Positions 22,717 to 32,065 of a DNA stretch of 32,127 nucleotides are shown here, piece by piece. Within the stretch, counting starts at the first letter, position 1; the number at the start of each line of letters is the position of its first letter. Source of the DNA: Clostridium sp. (GTDB lineage: Bacteria; Bacteroidota; Bacteroidia; Bacteroidales; Bacteroidaceae); assembly GCA_023663705.1 (NCBI GenBank), contig JAMPGY010000023.1, positions 6,189 through 38,315 on the forward strand. The letters run 5' to 3'. A program made the translations under genes and the position numbers. The notes beneath the pieces were generated by a model. It did no database searches. It saw only the letters and a program-made list of their open reading frames with translations, and was not told where the DNA came from.

Positions 22717-23910
22717 TTAGAATGCTTCGTTTATATTAAAGGTAAAATTCGGTTTGTCCTTGGTGAATCCGAGATCCATGCGTATGTTGACCCGCTTCTT
22801 GAACTCCCATCTGTACCCGATTCCATAGTTGGGCAGAATCTGACGGAAATAGATGTTCTTGAAATCGGGAAACACATTGGCAGCCCCCACCCACACGGCC
22901 ATGCCGTAGCGTCCGTGTATGCGCTGACGCAGTTCCACCTGGCCTTCCAAGATATTCTGATCGCGGTAGCGACCTTCGTAATAGCCGCGCATACGTCCCT
23001 GCACACCCACTTGCGCCAGCATCGTCCAGGGCACGTCTCCATAGTTGAACAGCGAATGCAACTCCATGGCCAGCACGCCTCCTTTCCACACCTGCCGGTA
23101 AGCGGCATAGGTGAGATCGGTGTAGCTGAAGGCTTCCTTATTACCGAACCCGGAAGGATAGAACATCTGCTCCAGACAGAAATAGTTACCCCGGTAGGCA
23201 TTGAGTACAAAATCGCGGGAATCATAAGTAACATTCAGTCCCAGGCCACGGGCAAACACCGTGTGGTCACGCCCTTCAAGCAGGTCGGGACGATCGAACC
23301 CGAAGGAATTTATCCATTGGATATCACCCACCATGCCCAAATAGAGACGGGGAGTTACCCGAAACAGGAAATCAGGTTTGAATTGCACCTTAATGCGCTT
23401 GTAATCTCCTTCATTTGAACCGTCCGCCCCGTTATCATAACCAACACCCCAGAACTTACCGGGAAAATTCTGAAGATACAACTGATAGTTGAAACGGTAG
23501 CGCTGACGGGGCAGAAAATTATTGCCTTTCACACCCACGGACAGCATGCCCGTCAGCGAGGCATTCAGAAATACGGAGACATTGGACTTGGGCAGCAGAC
23601 TGTCCGTTCGATCCCAACTGTACAGACCGGAGGCCGTTCCGCCTATACCCACAGACGTGGAGGCCGTGTAGCTGGGACCTGCAAGGATGCTGAAATCGAA
23701 GGGTCTGTCACTCCTCTTATTCGTATTGTTCAGGTAGTTGCCGATCCATTTCACGAGACGAAACCGATGACGGGCACTGTCCATGTCCACAACCCGCATC
23801 TCTTGCCTGATCCGGACACTATCCCCTTCTACATCATTGCCTGCGCGGGACACCGACGGCAAAGCAGTCGCGACAAATCCCCCCACAGCCCAAAGGATTC
23901 TTTTATTCAT
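22717..23910 (-). CDS. Omp85-type outer-membrane beta-barrel without POTRA domains
   Basis: This 397-aa protein has a signal peptide (ILWAVGGFVATALPSVSRAG) and a C-terminal 16-stranded barrel of the bacterial surface antigen/BamA superfamily. A short N-terminal segment (about 25-80) replaces the POTRA domains of BamA or TamA. The loop-6 motif appears as RMRGYYEGRYRD, and the closing strands end with GYRWEFKKRVNIRMDLGF and a final Phe, the signal for barrel insertion. ATG 23910 is chosen because a -7 box at 23944-23937 leaves almost no leader for ATG 23928. Proteins of this kind may translocate or anchor partner proteins or lipids. The adjacent PCMD protein is a possible partner. Confidence 0.85.
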   Translation of the reverse strand: MNKRILWAVGGFVATALPSVSRAGNDVEGDSVRIRQEMRVVDMDSARHRFRLVKWIGNYLNNTNKRSDRPFDFSILAGPSYTASTSVGIGGTASGLYSWDRTDSLLPKSNVSVFLNASLTGMLSVGVKGNNFLPRQRYRFNYQLYLQNFPGKFWGVGYDNGADGSNEGDYKRIKVQFKPDFLFRVTPRLYLGMVGDIQWINSFGFDRPDLLEGRDHTVFARGLGLNVTYDSRDFVLNAYRGNYFCLEQMFYPSGFGNKEAFSYTDLTYAAYRQVWKGGVLAMELHSLFNYGDVPWTMLAQVGVQGRMRGYYEGRYRDQNILEGQVELRQRIHGRYGMAVWVGAANVFPDFKNIYFRQILPNYGIGYRWEFKKRVNIRMDLGFTKDKPNFTFNINEAF

Positions 23911-23936
23911 CAATATTCCCCGTAACATAAGAGATA

Positions 23937-23944
23937 CAAAATTA
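23937..23944 (-). promoter_or_regulatory. -7 box of the barrel-PCMD-nspC unit
   Basis: TAATTTTG fits TAnnTTTG and lies 27 bp before ATG 23910. A -33 element is not evident. Confidence 0.45.
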
Positions 23945-24017
23945 ATGCATTAAATCCATTTACGCCATGATTTAAAGGAATTTTCGACAATACAGCCAAC
24001 TTATTAACTAAAAAGAA

Positions 24018-26090
24018 TCAGTTATCCGTGCGGAACGTAGATGCGGGAAGCCCCGCCCCGTTCACCAGATTGGCTCTTGTAAAGGGCTGCCATCCGTAAC
24101 GCACGGCCACAGGGTGCTTCACCCCGGCAGCCGACACACGCAAGCGTCCGCCATCCACTTTCACCTGTGCCGGATGGAACAGTCCGTCCTCCCCGGCTAT
24201 TTCAAATCCGCACAACGGTTGGTCGTCAGCTCCCTTCAGCCCCTCCGCATAATCGAAAGTGAGACAGGCCTCTCCCTTCACAAACTCCGCCGCACGGAAC
24301 ACCGGTCCCGAAGGCACATGGCCGGTCAAGCGGTACGTATGATACAAGGCCTGCAAAGCCAGACGCTCACCCACCGGTTGCTTGCGGCGGGGATGCACAT
24401 CGAGCGAGTCGCCGCAATCGCTCGACACGGCCAGATATACGTCCTCCATCCCGTCGGCCATACGACGCTGACTGTCTCTGAACCAAGGCCAGGACGGACG
24501 GTCGATGCTTGACAACTGCACCACATAAAACGGCAGTCCATCGTCTCCCCACGCTTTCCGCCAACTGTCGGCGAGCAACGGGAACAACCGTTCGTGAGCA
24601 TCCGTGTTGTGAGCATTGGACTCGCCTTGATACCAGATGACGCCTTTTATGCGATAAGGCAACAACGGCTGGACGGCCGACTCGAACAGATAGCAGGGTT
24701 CGTAGGGATGACGTTGCAGATTATCTTTCCTTTTCAGGATATTCACGTTGGCCCGTTCCCTCACCCAGTCCTGTATCAGGTCATTCTTCATCCAGTTGCG
24801 CAGAATGACGGGGTATTCATGTTCCAATGTGTGCCTGCCGATCCAGGCTTCCGCAGGCGAACCGCCAACGGCATTACAGATCAGTCCCACCGGCACATGC
24901 AGACTATCCTGCAACATGCGTCCGAAGTAGTAGGCCACAGCCGAAAAGTCAGCGGCGGCTGCCGGTGTGCAGGTCTGCCATGCGGTCGGCCGGAAATATT
25001 TCAGGTGATTGATTGAATCCAGCGCATCCCCGGGCCATTGGCAGTTATCCGTGCGCCAACGGGCTTTCATGTCGTACAGACGGATGGAGTTGTTGGTGCT
25101 CTGCGGGATGTCACGGACACCGGTATCCGCTTGTTTCAACATGAATTCCATATTGGACTGCCCCGAACACATCCACACTTCGCCGGCCAGCACATTCGCG
25201 TAATGCAAAGTCCGTTTTCCGGTAGCTATTTTCAGCTCATACGGCCCGCCGGCTTTCAGCGGTGTCAGCGTCACGTTCCATCGGCCGTCGGTATCAGCCA
25301 CCGCACGCCGCTTCTGCCCGGCAATCTCCACGGTCACCTTTTCTCCGGCATCCGCCCTGCCCGACAAGGGCAACGGGCATCCGTGCTGCAGCACCATATT
25401 ATCGGTGTAGAGGGGAGACATGGCCAATCCGCCATACCGGCCCGTCAGCGCCTGATACACCACGCGCGCCATTCTCTCCGTCCCCTCGGCATTGGGGTGC
25501 AAGGCGTCCGGAAACAGATTGGGCCACGCATGCAGCGGTTTGTAGAAGTCGATCAATTGTGCGCCGGTATTGCGGGCCACCTGTACGATGGCCTGCTGTA
25601 TGTCGTCGTGCCAATCGCGTGTGCTGGTCTCAAACCGGTGGTGCCGGTTCGGTATGGGGGTCATGCGGGCCACAAGCACCCGACAGTCGGGACGGACCGC
25701 ACGGAAGGAATCTATCAACGCCATATAGTCGGGCACGAAATCATCCCTGTAAAGCGGCCAGTCGCGCGGATCGGTATCGTTGATGCCCAAATGGATGACC
25801 ACGATGTCGGCGGCGAAGTCCATCGCCCGGCGGAACTCTTCTTGTTTCACATAGGGACGATGACCCCGATAGAGCAGCGTGGCACCGGACTTACCGAAGT
25901 TTCCCACTTCGTATCCTTCGCCCAACATCTCCTGCAATCTCATGGGATAAGCCTCCCTATCCCGATCCGGCAAACCGTAACCGTAGGTTATGCTATTCCC
26001 CACACAAGCCACCCGCAGCGGCTTCTTTTCGGCTCCGATGATACTGACGCTCATACACACAGCCATCACAATCATGCCCAACTTTCTCAT
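24018..26090 (-). CDS. Two-domain esterase: GDSL/SGNH hydrolase fused to sialate O-acetylesterase
   Basis: This 690-aa exported protein has a signal peptide over residues 1-20. Residues 22-217 are a GDSL/SGNH hydrolase: Ser33 in GNSITYG, Gly in NFGKSG, Asn104 in HLGINDTD, and Asp195/His198 in DALHPN. Residues 220-690 are a sialate O-acetylesterase domain: Ser312 in CSGQSNM, GVIWYQGESN (483-492), and Asp564/His566 in SLDVHPRRK. A small beta domain (about 230-300) lies before the Ser312 block. Both active sites look complete. Similar fusions in Bacteroidetes (for example NanS of Tannerella forsythia) deacetylate host sialic acids. No sialidase or sialic acid transport gene is nearby. It starts 22 bp after the PBP1A gene. 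Confidence 0.9.
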   Translation of the reverse strand: MRKLGMIVMAVCMSVSIIGAEKKPLRVACVGNSITYGYGLPDRDREAYPMRLQEMLGEGYEVGNFGKSGATLLYRGHRPYVKQEEFRRAMDFAADIVVIHLGINDTDPRDWPLYRDDFVPDYMALIDSFRAVRPDCRVLVARMTPIPNRHHRFETSTRDWHDDIQQAIVQVARNTGAQLIDFYKPLHAWPNLFPDALHPNAEGTERMARVVYQALTGRYGGLAMSPLYTDNMVLQHGCPLPLSGRADAGEKVTVEIAGQKRRAVADTDGRWNVTLTPLKAGGPYELKIATGKRTLHYANVLAGEVWMCSGQSNMEFMLKQADTGVRDIPQSTNNSIRLYDMKARWRTDNCQWPGDALDSINHLKYFRPTAWQTCTPAAAADFSAVAYYFGRMLQDSLHVPVGLICNAVGGSPAEAWIGRHTLEHEYPVILRNWMKNDLIQDWVRERANVNILKRKDNLQRHPYEPCYLFESAVQPLLPYRIKGVIWYQGESNAHNTDAHERLFPLLADSWRKAWGDDGLPFYVVQLSSIDRPSWPWFRDSQRRMADGMEDVYLAVSSDCGDSLDVHPRRKQPVGERLALQALYHTYRLTGHVPSGPVFRAAEFVKGEACLTFDYAEGLKGADDQPLCGFEIAGEDGLFHPAQVKVDGGRLRVSAAGVKHPVAVRYGWQPFTRANLVNGAGLPASTFRTDN

Positions 26091-26112
26091 ACCGTATCAG
26101 ATATTTTTCAGG

Positions 26113-28434
26113 TTAATCAAATATAGGGTCAAGTCCCCCCTCCTCCACCACTTCTTCGGTGGCGAAGACATCGGCACAAGGATCGAAATCCTCCGGAATG
26201 ACAAACTTCTCGTCTTCGGAATAACCGAGCGATCCGTCGGCATACACCTTTTTCATATATAGTGCCCACACGGGTAGCGCGGCAGACGCTCCCTGTCCGT
26301 TGACCATCGTGTTGAAATGAATGTCGCGCTCGTCGCCACCCACCCAGCAACCGTTGACCAGCGAGGGGGTGAAACCGATGAACCAGGCATCGGAGTTGTC
26401 ATTTGTCGTACCAGTCTTTCCACACATGTCCGCCTTGATGCCGTAACGGAAACGGATGCGGCCACCCGTACCGCCGTTGATTACCCCGCGCAGCATCACG
26501 ATCATCTTGTAGGCACTCTCCTCACTGATCACCTCGTTCATACGGGGCTGGAACTCAGCCACGATGTTTCCTTCATTGTCTTCGATGTGCGTCACAAACA
26601 GGGGAGCCGTGCGTATGCCCTTGTTGGCAAAAGCCGTGTAGGCACTCACCATCTCGGCCACGCTGATCTCGCAAGGTCCCAGACACAGGGCCATAGATGC
26701 GTGTATGTTGCGGTTGCGTATGCCGAAGTCCAGAATCAGTTTCTTCAAGGCCTCGGGACTGAGACGGTCCATCAGATAGGCGGATATCCAGTTGTTGGAC
26801 TGGGCCAGCCCCCACTTCAGTGTCACCATCTCGCCATAGCGCGCACGACTGCCGTTGCGCGGGGTCCAGGGCTTGCCGGCCACCTCGTAGGTCTGCTGCA
26901 CGTTGGGTGCCTCGTCACAGGGGGACATACCGTTTTCCATAGCCAGGGTGTAGAGGTAGGGCTTCACCGTGGATCCCACCTGCCGGCGCCCCACTCCGGC
27001 CATGTCGTACTGGAAATGCGCATAATCCGGACCGCCCACATAGGCTTTTACATGACCGTTTTTCGTGTCCATCGACATGAATCCCGCACGCAGGAAACCC
27101 TTGTAGTAACGTATGGAATCCATCGGGGTCATCACCGTGTCCACATCGCCGTGATAGGAAAACACCGTCATCTCCATCGGCGTGCGAAACGCCTCCTCTA
27201 TCTGCTCCGTCGTATGTCCCGCTTTTTTCATCTGGATATAGCGTTCGCTCTGCTGCATGGCTCTGCGCAACTGCCGATCCACCTCCTCACGCGACAGGCG
27301 CGAGGAATAAGGACGTGTGGCCGATCCGCGTTTTTCCTTATCGAAAGCCGGCTGCAACGTCTGTGCCACATGCTCGTGCACGGCCTCCTCGGCATACTGC
27401 TGCATACGGGAATCAATGGTGGTGTAGATTTTCAGTCCGTCAGTATAGATATTGTAGGGAGTTCCGTCCTTCTTTTTGTTCTTGTTACACCAGCCGTACA
27501 TCGGATCCGTCTCCCAGGCGAGCGAATCCTCATAATATTTCTGATCCTGCCACGAGGCATATTCCGACCGTTCGGGCTTGTGAGCCATCAATGCCACACG
27601 CAGATACTCACGAAGATAGGTGGCGCTACCCTCCTTGTGATCCACCCGCTTGAAATCCAGCGCCAGCGGCTCGGCCTTGCAGGCGGCCGCCTCCGCCTCG
27701 GTGAGGTAGCCGGCCTTCACCATCTGTTCCAGCACCACATTGCGCCGCTCCAGTGTGCGTTCGGGTTTTCTCACGGGATTGAAGTAAGAGGGGTTTTTAC
27801 ACATACCGATCAGCATGGCCGACTCACACACCGTCAGGTCTTTCGGTTCCTTGCCGAAATAGGTCTTGGCCGCCGTCTTAATCCCCACGGCACTGTGCAG
27901 AAAATCGAAGTAGTTGAGATACATTGTGATGATCTCCTCCTTGGTGTAGAACCGTTCCAGTTGCACGGCTATCACCCATTCGATGGGTTTCTGCAGCAGT
28001 CGTTCCATGGTGCTCTGAGCCACATCGGAATAGAGTTGCTTGGCCAACTGCTGCGTGATGGTGCTTCCGCCGCCGGCATTGGCATTCCCCATCAGGCCGC
28101 GCTTCACGACGGCACGTCCCAGCGCCTTGAAGTCGATACCGGAATGATCGTAGAAACGCACGTCTTCCGTGGCCACCAGTGCCTTCACCAGCCAGGGAGA
28201 CAACTCGTCATAACCCACAAAGATACGGTTGGCACGGCTGTAGGACCACGTGCCCAGCAACTTGCCGTCCGAGGAAATCACCTGTGAGGCAAACTTGTTC
28301 ACCGGATTTTCCAACTGACTGAGGTTGGGCATGTATCCTATCCATCCCCTGACAATGGAATAAAAAGCGAAGGAGACACCACCCACACACAGCAACAGAA
28401 TCACCCAAAGACTTATAATAAACTTCTTCCGCAT
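26113..28434 (-). CDS. mrcA: Penicillin-binding protein 1A (bifunctional class A PBP)
   Basis: This 773-aa inner-membrane protein makes and cross-links peptidoglycan. It has an N-terminal cytosolic tail and one transmembrane helix (about 5-27). The glycosyltransferase-51 domain (about 55-230) has catalytic Glu90 in EDVRFYDHSGID and GGSTITQQLAKQ (122-133). The transpeptidase domain (about 440-735) has S488TVK, SNN (546-548) and KTGT (673-676). All catalytic motifs are intact. ATG 28434 is used because the upstream frame to 28539 has no membrane-protein start and runs through the promoter. The C-terminus is acidic. It is followed at 22 bp by the two-domain esterase. The symbol is by analogy with class A PBPs. 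Confidence 0.93.
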   Translation of the reverse strand: MRKKFIISLWVILLLCVGGVSFAFYSIVRGWIGYMPNLSQLENPVNKFASQVISSDGKLLGTWSYSRANRIFVGYDELSPWLVKALVATEDVRFYDHSGIDFKALGRAVVKRGLMGNANAGGGSTITQQLAKQLYSDVAQSTMERLLQKPIEWVIAVQLERFYTKEEIITMYLNYFDFLHSAVGIKTAAKTYFGKEPKDLTVCESAMLIGMCKNPSYFNPVRKPERTLERRNVVLEQMVKAGYLTEAEAAACKAEPLALDFKRVDHKEGSATYLREYLRVALMAHKPERSEYASWQDQKYYEDSLAWETDPMYGWCNKNKKKDGTPYNIYTDGLKIYTTIDSRMQQYAEEAVHEHVAQTLQPAFDKEKRGSATRPYSSRLSREEVDRQLRRAMQQSERYIQMKKAGHTTEQIEEAFRTPMEMTVFSYHGDVDTVMTPMDSIRYYKGFLRAGFMSMDTKNGHVKAYVGGPDYAHFQYDMAGVGRRQVGSTVKPYLYTLAMENGMSPCDEAPNVQQTYEVAGKPWTPRNGSRARYGEMVTLKWGLAQSNNWISAYLMDRLSPEALKKLILDFGIRNRNIHASMALCLGPCEISVAEMVSAYTAFANKGIRTAPLFVTHIEDNEGNIVAEFQPRMNEVISEESAYKMIVMLRGVINGGTGGRIRFRYGIKADMCGKTGTTNDNSDAWFIGFTPSLVNGCWVGGDERDIHFNTMVNGQGASAALPVWALYMKKVYADGSLGYSEDEKFVIPEDFDPCADVFATEEVVEEGGLDPIFD

Positions 28435-28473
28435 AGATCTATTGTACAATATAAATATATCACGTGTAAATTG

Positions 28474-28481
28474 CAAATTTA
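28474..28481 (-). promoter_or_regulatory. -7 box of the PBP1A gene
   Basis: TAAATTTG fits TAnnTTTG and gives a leader of about 33 nt to ATG 28434. No -33 TTG is found at normal spacing. Confidence 0.45.
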
Positions 28482-28607
28482 CGAATAAACAACGGAATAA
28501 ACGAATCTGAAATGTAAATTCTGACCGAAGGTGCGCCAAAAGCCGGACGCAGATTCTTTCCGTTCACCTTTTTCGTGCAAAACGTATCCGGTATACAAAA
28601 AATTACG

Positions 28608-28615
28608 TACCTTTG
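28608..28615 (+). promoter_or_regulatory. -7 box of the pyrBI operon
   Basis: TACCTTTG lies 43 bp before ATG 28658. The leader of about 35 nt has no obvious pyrimidine attenuator, so control is not evident. Confidence 0.5.
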
Positions 28616-28657
28616 AGACCTGAATAAAGTCTATTTTTCAGTCTAAAATTACCCCAA

Positions 28658-29605
28658 ATGGAAAACAGGAGTCTGGTAACCATTGCCGACCATTCCAAAG
28701 AGAAAATCATGTATTTGCTTGGAATGGCCGGAGAGTTTGAGAAGCATACCAACCGTAAAATACTGGATGGTAAAGTAGTAGCAACCTTATTTTTCGAGCC
28801 GTCCACACGCACGAGACTGAGTTTCGAGACAGCGGCCAACCGACTGGGCGCACGGGTGATCGGTTTCACCGACCCGAAAGTGACCAGCTCCACCAAAGGC
28901 GAGACACTGAAAGACACCATCATGATGGTGAGCAACTACGCCGACATCATCGTCATGCGCCACTATCTGGAGGGAGCCGCACGCTATGCCTCGGAAGTGT
29001 CGCCCGTACCTATCATCAATGCCGGGGACGGTGCCAATCAGCATCCGTCGCAGACCATGCTCGATCTCTATTCCATCTACAAGACACAAGGCACACTGGA
29101 CAACCTGCACATCCATCTGGTAGGCGACCTGAAATACGGACGCACCGTGCATTCGCTGCTCATGGCCATGCGCCACTTCAACCCCACGTTCCATTTCATT
29201 GCACCGGACGAGCTGAAGATGCCCGACGTGTATAAGGAGTACTGCGACAAGCACCATATCAATTATGTGGAACATAAGGATTTCAATGCCGAAACCATTG
29301 CCGACGCCGACATTCTCTACATGACACGCGTGCAGAAGGAGCGCTTCACCGACCTGATGGAATACGAAGCGGTGAAGGACTTGTATCTGCTCAAACTCAA
29401 CATGCTCGGCAAGGCTAAGGACAACATGCGCATACTCCATCCCCTACCCCGCGTGAACGAGATCGAATATGCCATCGACGATGATCCGCACGCCTATTAC
29501 TTCGAGCAGGCCCACAACGGGTTGTTTGCCCGGCAAGCGCTCATCTGCGACGCGCTCGGACTGACCCTCGACGACGTGATCAACGACAAGACCATTATTG
29601 AATAA
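28658..29605 (+). CDS. pyrB: Aspartate carbamoyltransferase catalytic subunit
   Basis: This 315-aa enzyme of pyrimidine synthesis joins carbamoyl phosphate and aspartate. The carbamoyl phosphate site is STRTR (49-53) in [12 protein letters not shown]. Other family segments are [20 protein letters not shown] (about 121-140), [12 protein letters not shown] (about 155-166) and HPLPRVNEI (about 264-272). The length is typical. It is first of a run with pyrI, a flavin reductase and glyA in the same direction, divergent from PBP1A. Confidence 0.97.
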   Translation: MENRSLVTIADHSKEKIMYLLGMAGEFEKHTNRKILDGKVVATLFFEPSTRTRLSFETAANRLGARVIGFTDPKVTSSTKGETLKDTIMMVSNYADIIVMRHYLEGAARYASEVSPVPIINAGDGANQHPSQTMLDLYSIYKTQGTLDNLHIHLVGDLKYGRTVHSLLMAMRHFNPTFHFIAPDELKMPDVYKEYCDKHHINYVEHKDFNAETIADADILYMTRVQKERFTDLMEYEAVKDLYLLKLNMLGKAKDNMRILHPLPRVNEIEYAIDDDPHAYYFEQAHNGLFARQALICDALGLTLDDVINDKTIIE

Positions 29606-29642
29606 CTTCATCCCCCAACCGACAAACCGTTTACAGAAGAGT

Positions 29643-30104
29643 ATGAAAAGAGAAGAATTGTTGGTTGCCGCCCTCGAGAGCGGCACGGTTATCGACCATA
29701 TCCCCTCCAACAAGTTGTTTGAGGTTATCAACCTGCTCCATCTGGAACAGATGAAATCTTCCATCACCGTGGGCTACAACCTGAAGAGCAACAAGATGGG
29801 ACACAAGAGCATCATCAAGATCGCAGGCAAGTTCTTTTCCGACGAGGAATTGAACCAACTGGCCGTCATCAGCCCGAATGTCACGCTTTGCGTCATCCGC
29901 GACTACGAGGTGGTGGAGAAGAAAGAAGTGGTGCTGCCCGACGAACTGAAAGGTATCGTGAAGTGCGCCAACCCGAAGTGTATCACCAATAACGAACCGA
30001 TGAAGACCGACTTCCATGTGGTGGACAACGGAAACGGCAAGGTGGCGCTGCGCTGCCACTACTGCAACAAGGAAGTGGATCTCGACAACGTGAAACTGGT
30101 ATAA
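29643..30104 (+). CDS. pyrI: Aspartate carbamoyltransferase regulatory subunit
   Basis: This 153-aa nucleotide-binding subunit makes the catalytic trimers allosteric. The N-terminal domain (about 1-100) has the IDHIP and [15 protein letters not shown] segments. The C-terminal zinc ribbon has Cys108, Cys113, Cys138 and Cys141, nearly the same positions as in Escherichia coli PyrI. ATG 29643 ([14 protein letters not shown]) is chosen over the frame start at 29598, which overlaps the end of pyrB. It lies 37 bp after pyrB. Confidence 0.97.
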   Translation: MKREELLVAALESGTVIDHIPSNKLFEVINLLHLEQMKSSITVGYNLKSNKMGHKSIIKIAGKFFSDEELNQLAVISPNVTLCVIRDYEVVEKKEVVLPDELKGIVKCANPKCITNNEPMKTDFHVVDNGNGKVALRCHYCNKEVDLDNVKLV

Positions 30105-30112
30105 GGCGCCTC

Positions 30113-30706
30113 ATGAAACAGGACTGGAAACCGGGCACACTCATCTATCCCCTGCCGGCCGTGCTGGTGAGTTGCGGCAGCCGGCCGGAGGATTACAACC
30201 TGGTCACTGTGGCCTGGACAGGCACACTATGCACCAATCCGCCCATGTGCTACATCGCCCTGCGCCCCGAGCGCCATTCCTACCGCCTCATCCGCGAGAA
30301 TATGGAGTTTGTCATCAATCTCACCACCGAGGATATGGCCCGGGCCACAGACTGGTGCGGAGTGAGATCGGGACGCGACTACAATAAATTTCACGAGACG
30401 GGACTCACCCCGGCTCCGGCCAAGGCCGTACAGGCTCCCGTCATCGCCGAGTCGCCCCTCTGCATCGAATGCCGCGTGAAAGAAATCATGCCATTGGGAT
30501 CCCACGAGGTGTTTATCACCGATGTGGTGAACGTGCAGGCCGACGACCGGTATATGGATCCCGCCACGGGGCGATGGTCGCTCGATGCCGCCTCCCCGCT
30601 GGTCTATCTGCACGGTGCCTACTACGGACTGGGCGAAAAAATCGGGAAATTCGGATGGAGCGTGGAGAAAACCGGCGACAGGAAGCCCCGGGGCCGGAAG
30701 AAATAA
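30113..30706 (+). CDS. Flavin reductase-family (FMN-binding split barrel) protein
   Basis: This 197-aa cytosolic protein probably binds FMN and reduces flavin or another acceptor with NAD(P)H. Family phrases are YPLPAVLVSCG, NLVTVAWTGTLCTNPPMCYI (about 27-46), the RHSYRLIRENMEFVINL segment and GSHEVFITDVV (about 126-136). The last 12 residues are rich in Lys and Arg. It starts 8 bp after pyrI and is followed after about 78 bp by glyA, so it is in the pyrimidine operon or a read-through unit. The natural electron acceptor is unknown. Confidence 0.88.
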   Translation: MKQDWKPGTLIYPLPAVLVSCGSRPEDYNLVTVAWTGTLCTNPPMCYIALRPERHSYRLIRENMEFVINLTTEDMARATDWCGVRSGRDYNKFHETGLTPAPAKAVQAPVIAESPLCIECRVKEIMPLGSHEVFITDVVNVQADDRYMDPATGRWSLDAASPLVYLHGAYYGLGEKIGKFGWSVEKTGDRKPRGRKK

Positions 30707-30721
30707 TAAACCGACGGAAGC

Positions 30722-30749
30722 AAGCACCGCCCCGGCAAGGGGGGGGCTT
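30722..30749 (+). repeat. G-rich hairpin before glyA with an eight-G run
   Basis: AAGC with a C-rich block (22-33 past 30700) pairs with a run of eight G residues (30739-30746) and CTT, forming a strong stem-loop 36-63 nt before ATG 30785. No T-run follows, so it is not a standard terminator. It may slow translation or mark the end of the flavin reductase transcript. Confidence 0.45.
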
Positions 30750-30784
30750 CATCGTAATCATTCACTTTAAACAGAACAAGAAAG

Positions 30785-32065
30785 ATGAACAGAGACCAAG
30801 CAATCTTCGACCTGATAGAGAAAGAACATCAGCGTCAGCTCAAAGGCATCGAACTGATAGCCTCCGAGAACTTCGTCAGCCCGCAAGTGATGCAGGCCAT
30901 GGGCTCATGCCTCACCAACAAGTATGCCGAGGGCTACCCCGGCAAGCGCTACTACGGCGGTTGCCAGGTGGTGGACGAAGTGGAGAGTCTGGCCATTGAG
31001 CGTGTATGCCGGCTGTTCGGCGCCGAATACGCCAACGTACAGCCCCACTCCGGAGCACAAGCCAATGCCGCCGTGTTCCTGGCCTGCCTCAATCCGGGCG
31101 ACACATTCATGGGACTCAACCTCGACCACGGCGGCCACCTGTCCCACGGTTCGCCCGTCAACACCTCGGGAATGCTCTATCATGCCATCGGCTACAACCT
31201 GAACAAGGAGACCGGCCGCGTGGATTACGACGAGATGGAGCGCCTGGCTCTGCAGCATAAGCCCCGCCTCATCATCGGCGGCGGATCGGCCTACAGCCGT
31301 GAATGGGACTACGCCCGCATGCGCGCCATCGCCGACCAGGTGGGCGCCATCTTCATGGTGGACATGGCCCACCCCGCCGGACTCATCGCCGCCGGACTGC
31401 TGGACAACCCCGTGAAGTATGCCCACATCGTCACCTCCACCACCCACAAGACCCTGCGCGGTCCGCGTGGCGGTATCATCCTGATGGGCAAGGACTTCGA
31501 CAACCCCTGGGGCAAGACCACGCCTAAGGGCGAGGTGAAGAAGATGAGCCAGCTGCTCAACAGCGCCGTATTCCCCGGCACACAGGGCGGCCCGCTGGAG
31601 CACGTCATCGCCGCCAAAGCCGTGGCCTTCGGCGAGGCTCTCACGCCGGAGTTCCGCGAATGGGCCACCCGCGTGAAACACAACGCCGCCATACTGGCCG
31701 ACGAACTGACACGCCGCGGCTTCCACATCGTGAGCGGAGGAACGGACAATCACTCCATGCTGGTGGATCTGCGCTCCAAATACCCCAATCTCACAGGTAA
31801 GGTGGCAGAGAATGCCCTGGTGGCCGCCGATATCACGGTCAACAAAAACATGGTGCCGTTCGACAGCCGCAGTGCGTTCCAGACGTCCGGCATCCGCCTC
31901 GGTACTCCCGCCATCACCACCCGCGGTGCCGGCGAAGATCTCATGCGCCTTATCGCCGAACTGATTGAGCGCGTGCTCGATGCGCCCGACAATCAGGAGG
32001 TCATCGCCGCCGTGCGCCGTCAGGTGAACGACACCATGGCAGCCTATCCGCTTTTTAATTCATAA
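30785..32065 (+). CDS. glyA: Serine hydroxymethyltransferase
   Basis: This 426-aa PLP enzyme interconverts serine and glycine with tetrahydrofolate and supplies one-carbon units. Matches include [14 protein letters not shown] (about 23-36), [15 protein letters not shown] (46-60), [13 protein letters not shown], the PLP-binding Asp in MVDMAHPAG, and the PLP lysine Lys222 in [14 protein letters not shown]. The length is normal. It lies at the end of the pyrBI/flavin reductase run, but the 78-bp gap with a hairpin may separate it. G+C content is very high here: 44 of 60 bases at 31321-31380. Confidence 0.97.
   Translation: MNRDQAIFDLIEKEHQRQLKGIELIASENFVSPQVMQAMGSCLTNKYAEGYPGKRYYGGCQVVDEVESLAIERVCRLFGAEYANVQPHSGAQANAAVFLACLNPGDTFMGLNLDHGGHLSHGSPVNTSGMLYHAIGYNLNKETGRVDYDEMERLALQHKPRLIIGGGSAYSREWDYARMRAIADQVGAIFMVDMAHPAGLIAAGLLDNPVKYAHIVTSTTHKTLRGPRGGIILMGKDFDNPWGKTTPKGEVKKMSQLLNSAVFPGTQGGPLEHVIAAKAVAFGEALTPEFREWATRVKHNAAILADELTRRGFHIVSGGTDNHSMLVDLRSKYPNLTGKVAENALVAADITVNKNMVPFDSRSAFQTSGIRLGTPAITTRGAGEDLMRLIAELIERVLDAPDNQEVIAAVRRQVNDTMAAYPLFNS

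Noticed and set aside
25038-26126. 362-codon plus-strand frame opposite the esterase
   Set aside because: It is an antisense shadow of a gene with two intact active sites.
26317-28287. 656-codon plus-strand frame opposite PBP1A
   Set aside because: It is antisense to a gene with all catalytic motifs, is His/Gly/Val-rich as expected from reading GC-rich codons backwards, and shows no domain.
30905-31753. 282-codon minus-strand frame opposite glyA
   Set aside because: It is a shadow produced by the high G+C content of glyA, rich in Gly, Val, Ala and His and without a domain.
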